A stretch of 8,384 bases of DNA from DAOTVD01 sp034437075 (GTDB lineage Bacteria; Chloroflexota; Anaerolineae; Aggregatilineales; J027), in assembly GCA_034437075.1 (NCBI GenBank), contig DAOTVD010000280.1, positions 1 to 8,384 on the forward strand, written 5' to 3'. Positions 5,420 through 8,384 of this stretch are shown here, piece after piece. The position numbers and the translations under genes are program-made. The notes beneath the pieces are model-generated. The model worked only from the letters and a program-made list of their open reading frames with translations, ran no database searches and was not told the DNA's origin. Within the stretch, counting starts at the first letter, position 1. Each line of letters opens with the position of its first letter.

Positions 5420-7420
5420 TTGGCAACTCTAGAAGAACGCGCAATCAACACGGTGCGCTTTTTGGCCGTGGATGCCGTCCAGCAGGCCAATTCCGGGCAT
5501 CCAGGCTTACCGATGGGGGCGGCGCCCATGGCGTATGTCCTGTGGACAAAGTTCCTAAAGCACAATCCGCAAAACCCAGGTTGGTTCGACCGTGACCGCT
5601 TCGTTCTGTCGGCGGGGCATGGGTCAATGCTGCTGTATGCGCTGTTGCATCTGACGGGCTACGACCTGCCGCTAGACGAACTGAAGCGATTTCGCCAACT
5701 GCATAGCAAGACGCCGGGCCATCCTGAATATGGCATGACGCCGGGCGTGGAGGTCACCACCGGGCCTCTGGGCCAAGGTACCGCAAACGCCGTTGGTATG
5801 GCGATGGCCGAAGCATTCCTGGCCGCTAAATTTAACCGCCCCGATCATACGCTAGTCGATCATTATACCTATGCGCTGGTTAGTGACGGCGATTTGATGG
5901 AGGGTGTTAGCGCCGAAGCGGCATCTCTGGCCGGGCATTTGAAACTTGGCAAGCTGATCTATCTGTATGATGATAATCTTGTTTCGCTAGCTGCCGACAC
6001 AGACATTACTTTTACGGAAGATGTCGCCAAACGTTATGCATCCTATGGCTGGCACGTTCAACGGGTTACGGATGGCAACGATTTAGCCGCGCTCGAACAA
6101 GCTATGGAAGATGCGAAAAAACAAACTGACCAGCCGTCGATTATCCTTATCCGAACGGTTTTAGGGTATGGTAGCCCGAACAAAGCCGGTACGCACGACG
6201 CGCATGGTTCGCCTCTTGGCACGGATGAAGTGCGCGCTACCAAAGAAAACCTGGGTTGGCCGCTGGAACCAACCTTCTTGATTGAAGACGATGTGCGCGA
6301 TTTCTGGCGCCGAGCCCATGACGAAGGCCCCCGGCTTGAAACCGAATGGCAGCAAGCCCTGCAAGCCTACGAAACCGCGCACCCCGACCTAGCCGCAGCA
6401 TTCAAACGCGCGCTGCAAGGCGAACTGCCCGCCGATTGGGATGCCGACATCCCGATCTTTGAGCCCGATGAAGCAGGCGACGCGACGCGCAATAGCGCTG
6501 GTAAAGTGCTAAACGCGATTGCGGGACGAGTGCCGACCTTCATCGGCGGTGATGCTGACCTCGCGCCCAGCACCAAAACCAAAATCAAGGGCGAGGACAT
6601 CTTCAGCCCTGGCCGCTACGACCAGCGCAATATTGCCTTCGGTGTGCGCGAACATGCCATGGGCGCAATTGTGAACGGTATGGCCGCGCATGGTGGCATC
6701 ACCAAGCCCTATACGGCGACATTTTTCACGTTTTCGGATTACATGCGCCCGGCGATTCGCTTAGCCGCACTGATGGGGTTAGAGACGATTTTTGTCTTCA
6801 CGCATGATAGCGTCGGCTTGGGGGAAGATGGCCCAACCCATCAGCCTGTAGAGCATCTAAGCGCGATGCGCGCCATTCCGAATCTGGTGGTTGCGCGCCC
6901 TGGGGATGCCAACGAGACCGCCGCCGCGTGGCGCGCGGCCATGCAACATCGGGGCGGCCCGGTCGCGCTGATTTTCTCGCGGCAAAACGTGCCGACCTAT
7001 GCCCCCGACCGTGCTCAGGCAGGCACCGCGAAGGGCGCCTACATCGCTGTCGAGAGCGATGGCCCGCCGCAAGCGATCATCATGGCGACGGGTAGTGAAC
7101 TGCATATTGCTGTGCAAGCCCACGTCTTGCTGGCCGGGGACGGCATCGCCGCACGGGTGGTCAGTATGCCCAGCTTCGAGTGGTTCCGCGCCCAACCCAC
7201 CGATTATCAGGCGTCCGTGCTGCCCCCGGAGGTATCCGTACGTGTGGCGGTAGAAGCCGGGAACGACCAGAGTTGGCATCGTTACTTGAAAGATGGTGTT
7301 TTCATCGGTGTGGGTGACCGCTTTGGCGAGTCCGCCCCCTGGAAAGATGTATACGCTGCGCTCGGCATTACGCCACAGGCTGTGGCTGGGGCGGTTAAGC
7401 AACAATTGAAATCTTCTTAG
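5420..7420 (+). CDS. tkt: Transketolase
   Basis: A thiamine diphosphate- and divalent metal-dependent enzyme that moves two-carbon ketol units between sugar phosphates in the non-oxidative pentose phosphate pathway (and the Calvin cycle where present). It acts in the cytoplasm as a dimer. The 666 residues are the usual length, with the three expected domains. Key residues match E. coli TktA, usually one position later: His27 in SGHPGLPMG, His67, His101, the cofactor motif Asp156 to Asn186 with Glu161, His262 in GTHDAHG, catalytic Glu411 in FGVREHAMG, His462 and His474. Two small variations are SDGD instead of GDG at the cofactor motif and Leu187 where many homologues have His or Gly after the Asn; both look tolerable. 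The start is TTG, chosen because MATLEERAINTVRFLAVDAV matches the family N-terminus and AAGGGG lies upstream. The gene has its own TATAAT promoter 85 bp after its neighbour, so it need not be co-transcribed. Confidence 0.97.
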   Translation: MATLEERAINTVRFLAVDAVQQANSGHPGLPMGAAPMAYVLWTKFLKHNPQNPGWFDRDRFVLSAGHGSMLLYALLHLTGYDLPLDELKRFRQLHSKTPGHPEYGMTPGVEVTTGPLGQGTANAVGMAMAEAFLAAKFNRPDHTLVDHYTYALVSDGDLMEGVSAEAASLAGHLKLGKLIYLYDDNLVSLAADTDITFTEDVAKRYASYGWHVQRVTDGNDLAALEQAMEDAKKQTDQPSIILIRTVLGYGSPNKAGTHDAHGSPLGTDEVRATKENLGWPLEPTFLIEDDVRDFWRRAHDEGPRLETEWQQALQAYETAHPDLAAAFKRALQGELPADWDADIPIFEPDEAGDATRNSAGKVLNAIAGRVPTFIGGDADLAPSTKTKIKGEDIFSPGRYDQRNIAFGVREHAMGAIVNGMAAHGGITKPYTATFFTFSDYMRPAIRLAALMGLETIFVFTHDSVGLGEDGPTHQPVEHLSAMRAIPNLVVARPGDANETAAAWRAAMQHRGGPVALIFSRQNVPTYAPDRAQAGTAKGAYIAVESDGPPQAIIMATGSELHIAVQAHVLLAGDGIAARVVSMPSFEWFRAQPTDYQASVLPPEVSVRVAVEAGNDQSWHRYLKDGVFIGVGDRFGESAPWKDVYAALGITPQAVAGAVKQQLKSS

Positions 7421-7432
7421 CAACTCTGTCAT

Positions 7433-7460
7433 TTGGCAAGGTGGCCTGTTGTGGTATAAG
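7433..7460 (+). promoter_or_regulatory. Strong sigma70-like promoter before the last gene
   Basis: TTGGCA (7433-7438) and TATAAG (7455-7460) are 16 bases apart, each with five of six consensus matches. TGG just before the -10 adds an extended -10 element. Transcription would start near 7467, about 33 bases before ATG 7500. This is the best promoter in the window and separates the last gene from tkt. Confidence 0.6.
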
Positions 7461-7499
7461 CTGACGGGGAGTATGTATGTTCAGATGAGGCTGAGGTAA

Positions 7500-8384
7500 A
7501 TGAGCCAGGACATCCAGCGTTATGTGAAGCAGTTGCAAAGCACAGACCCGCAACAGCGCCGCCAAGCCATCATTGCCCTGGGGCGTTCGGGTAATCGGGA
7601 GGCATTACCCCATCTGCACCGTGTCTATAAATCCGATAGTCAAGAAGCCTTGCGCAAACTCGCCGGGCAAGCTGGGCAACACCTCCAAAAACAACTGAAC
7701 CAAGCGTCCGCTAGCGGTGGTGGGGCATCGTCTCAAGCGTATGCATCAGCGTCTGCCCAACACACGGAGCGCCCTCAGAAGACGGTCACAGAACGCGACC
7801 GTAAAAAGGCCAAAAGCCTGGTCGATCAGGCGATTGATGCTCAGGTGCGTGGCGACACTGATAAGGTTATCGCTTTTCTGGCCGAAGCTATTGAGGTTAA
7901 CCCAGAAATGGAACGTAATTCAACCGTTTTGGGCCTGCTTGCTAACGCGATGGGCATGGAAGCCAACCAAGCTTTGCAACGCCTGAAAACTGAAAACGAA
8001 GTGATGGCCGCCCAGGGACTCATTCGTAAGCGCGCCAGTGGTGGCGACTGGAGCGAGACGGTCAACTTTTTATTGGAAGTCGGCATCTGGTTTATTATCA
8101 TTGCATTGTTCGGCGCCGTGTCTATATTTTTGTCGATTGATGATTCGTTTTGGAATGAAGCGCGCACGAATGCCGCTGCCCAAGGAACCACGACAACCGA
8201 CACGGGCCAGGCGATCAGCACACAGGAACAACTAGCGTTTATTGATTCTGCCGAAGAAGAATTTAATAATCTGGGGCCACTATTCGCTATACTGAGCGGT
8301 ATTTTCTATGGTTTTTTCCTGACTGCCACAGCGCTTTTCATGAGTTTTGTAGCGTGGTGGGTGGGCATCACCTTCTTAGATGGC
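7500..8384 (+). CDS. HEAT/TPR-like membrane protein, possibly with a Yip1-type domain (3' end missing)
   Basis: The reading frame is open from ATG 7500 to the window edge, giving 295 residues and no stop. GAGG at 7487-7490 (nine bases away) is a good ribosome binding site, with a second GAGG at 7493-7496. Residues 5-65 are HEAT-like helices (RRQAIIALGRSGNREALPHL is typical). A Ser/Ala/Gly-rich linker (68-88) and a charged helix lead to a TPR-like pair at about 104-162. One membrane helix lies at about 188-212. A polar loop (213-258) with a Thr/Gln-rich stretch follows, then a long hydrophobic stretch (260-292) that is one or two helices and reaches the cut. With Arg/Lys before the first helix, the repeat part should be cytoplasmic. 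The hydrophobic part resembles Yip1-family multi-helix proteins, but too little is visible to be sure. The cytoplasmic repeats suggest a protein-binding scaffold at the membrane; function is otherwise unknown. Confidence 0.75.
   Translation, partial: MSQDIQRYVKQLQSTDPQQRRQAIIALGRSGNREALPHLHRVYKSDSQEALRKLAGQAGQHLQKQLNQASASGGGASSQAYASASAQHTERPQKTVTERDRKKAKSLVDQAIDAQVRGDTDKVIAFLAEAIEVNPEMERNSTVLGLLANAMGMEANQALQRLKTENEVMAAQGLIRKRASGGDWSETVNFLLEVGIWFIIIALFGAVSIFLSIDDSFWNEARTNAAAQGTTTTDTGQAISTQEQLAFIDSAEEEFNNLGPLFAILSGIFYGFFLTATALFMSFVAWWVGITFLDG

Noticed and set aside
6857..7432. Long minus-strand frame opposite the C-terminal part of transketolase
   Set aside because: The plus strand encodes conserved transketolase throughout. 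The reverse frame is rich in His, Arg and Gly and has no recognisable motif.
7717..7986. Plus-strand frame inside the last gene
   Set aside because: It lies out of frame with the 7500 gene, whose HEAT, TPR-like and membrane segments run continuously through this stretch; its Arg/Trp-rich product looks like an artefact.

Overview
The window looks like a chromosomal segment of a Chloroflexota bacterium, most likely of the Anaerolineae side. This is an inference. It rests on moderately GC-rich DNA, several single-pass membrane proteins with TPR, HEAT or proline-rich cytoplasmic parts of a kind I associate with that phylum, and Fpg and transketolase sequences of ordinary bacterial type. No database search was possible.

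Layout, left to right: the extreme left edge (1-8) holds what looks like the first codons of a leftward gene. A divergent control region (about 9-203) separates it from a rightward TIR-TPR protein (204-1505). A leftward gene follows (1551-2264) for a four-helix membrane protein with a long proline/glutamine/glycine-rich tail. It is transcribed divergently from a rightward TPR/single-TM/extracytoplasmic-domain protein (2381-3505). Next come mutM (3579-4397), a membrane-anchored protein with two similar C-terminal units (4453-5334), tkt for transketolase (TTG start, 5420-7420) and a HEAT/TPR-like membrane protein that runs off the right edge (7500-8384). Coding density is high. No gap exceeds about 205 bases, and I see no tRNA, rRNA, CRISPR array, insertion sequence or convincing intrinsic terminator.

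How the genes fit together: only two products have firm biochemical roles. Fpg removes oxidised purines from DNA, and transketolase moves two-carbon units in the pentose phosphate or Calvin-type pathways. The others are membrane or scaffold proteins without a defined function. mutM and the next gene may be co-transcribed (55 bp gap, good ribosome binding site). tkt and the last gene each have their own sigma70-like promoter, so the right half is not one simple operon.

The main points of interest are four. The TIR domain appears to lack the catalytic glutamate of NADase TIRs and is joined to eight TPR units in exact 34-residue phase. The first intergenic region holds a palindrome and an 11-bp-spaced direct repeat. 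The 2265-2380 region has overlapping divergent promoters, one of which predicts a leaderless mRNA. The 4453-5334 protein appears to contain an internal duplication. I do not see a complete, convincingly new multi-gene system; the TIR-TPR protein and its unseen divergent neighbour are the best candidates for follow-up.
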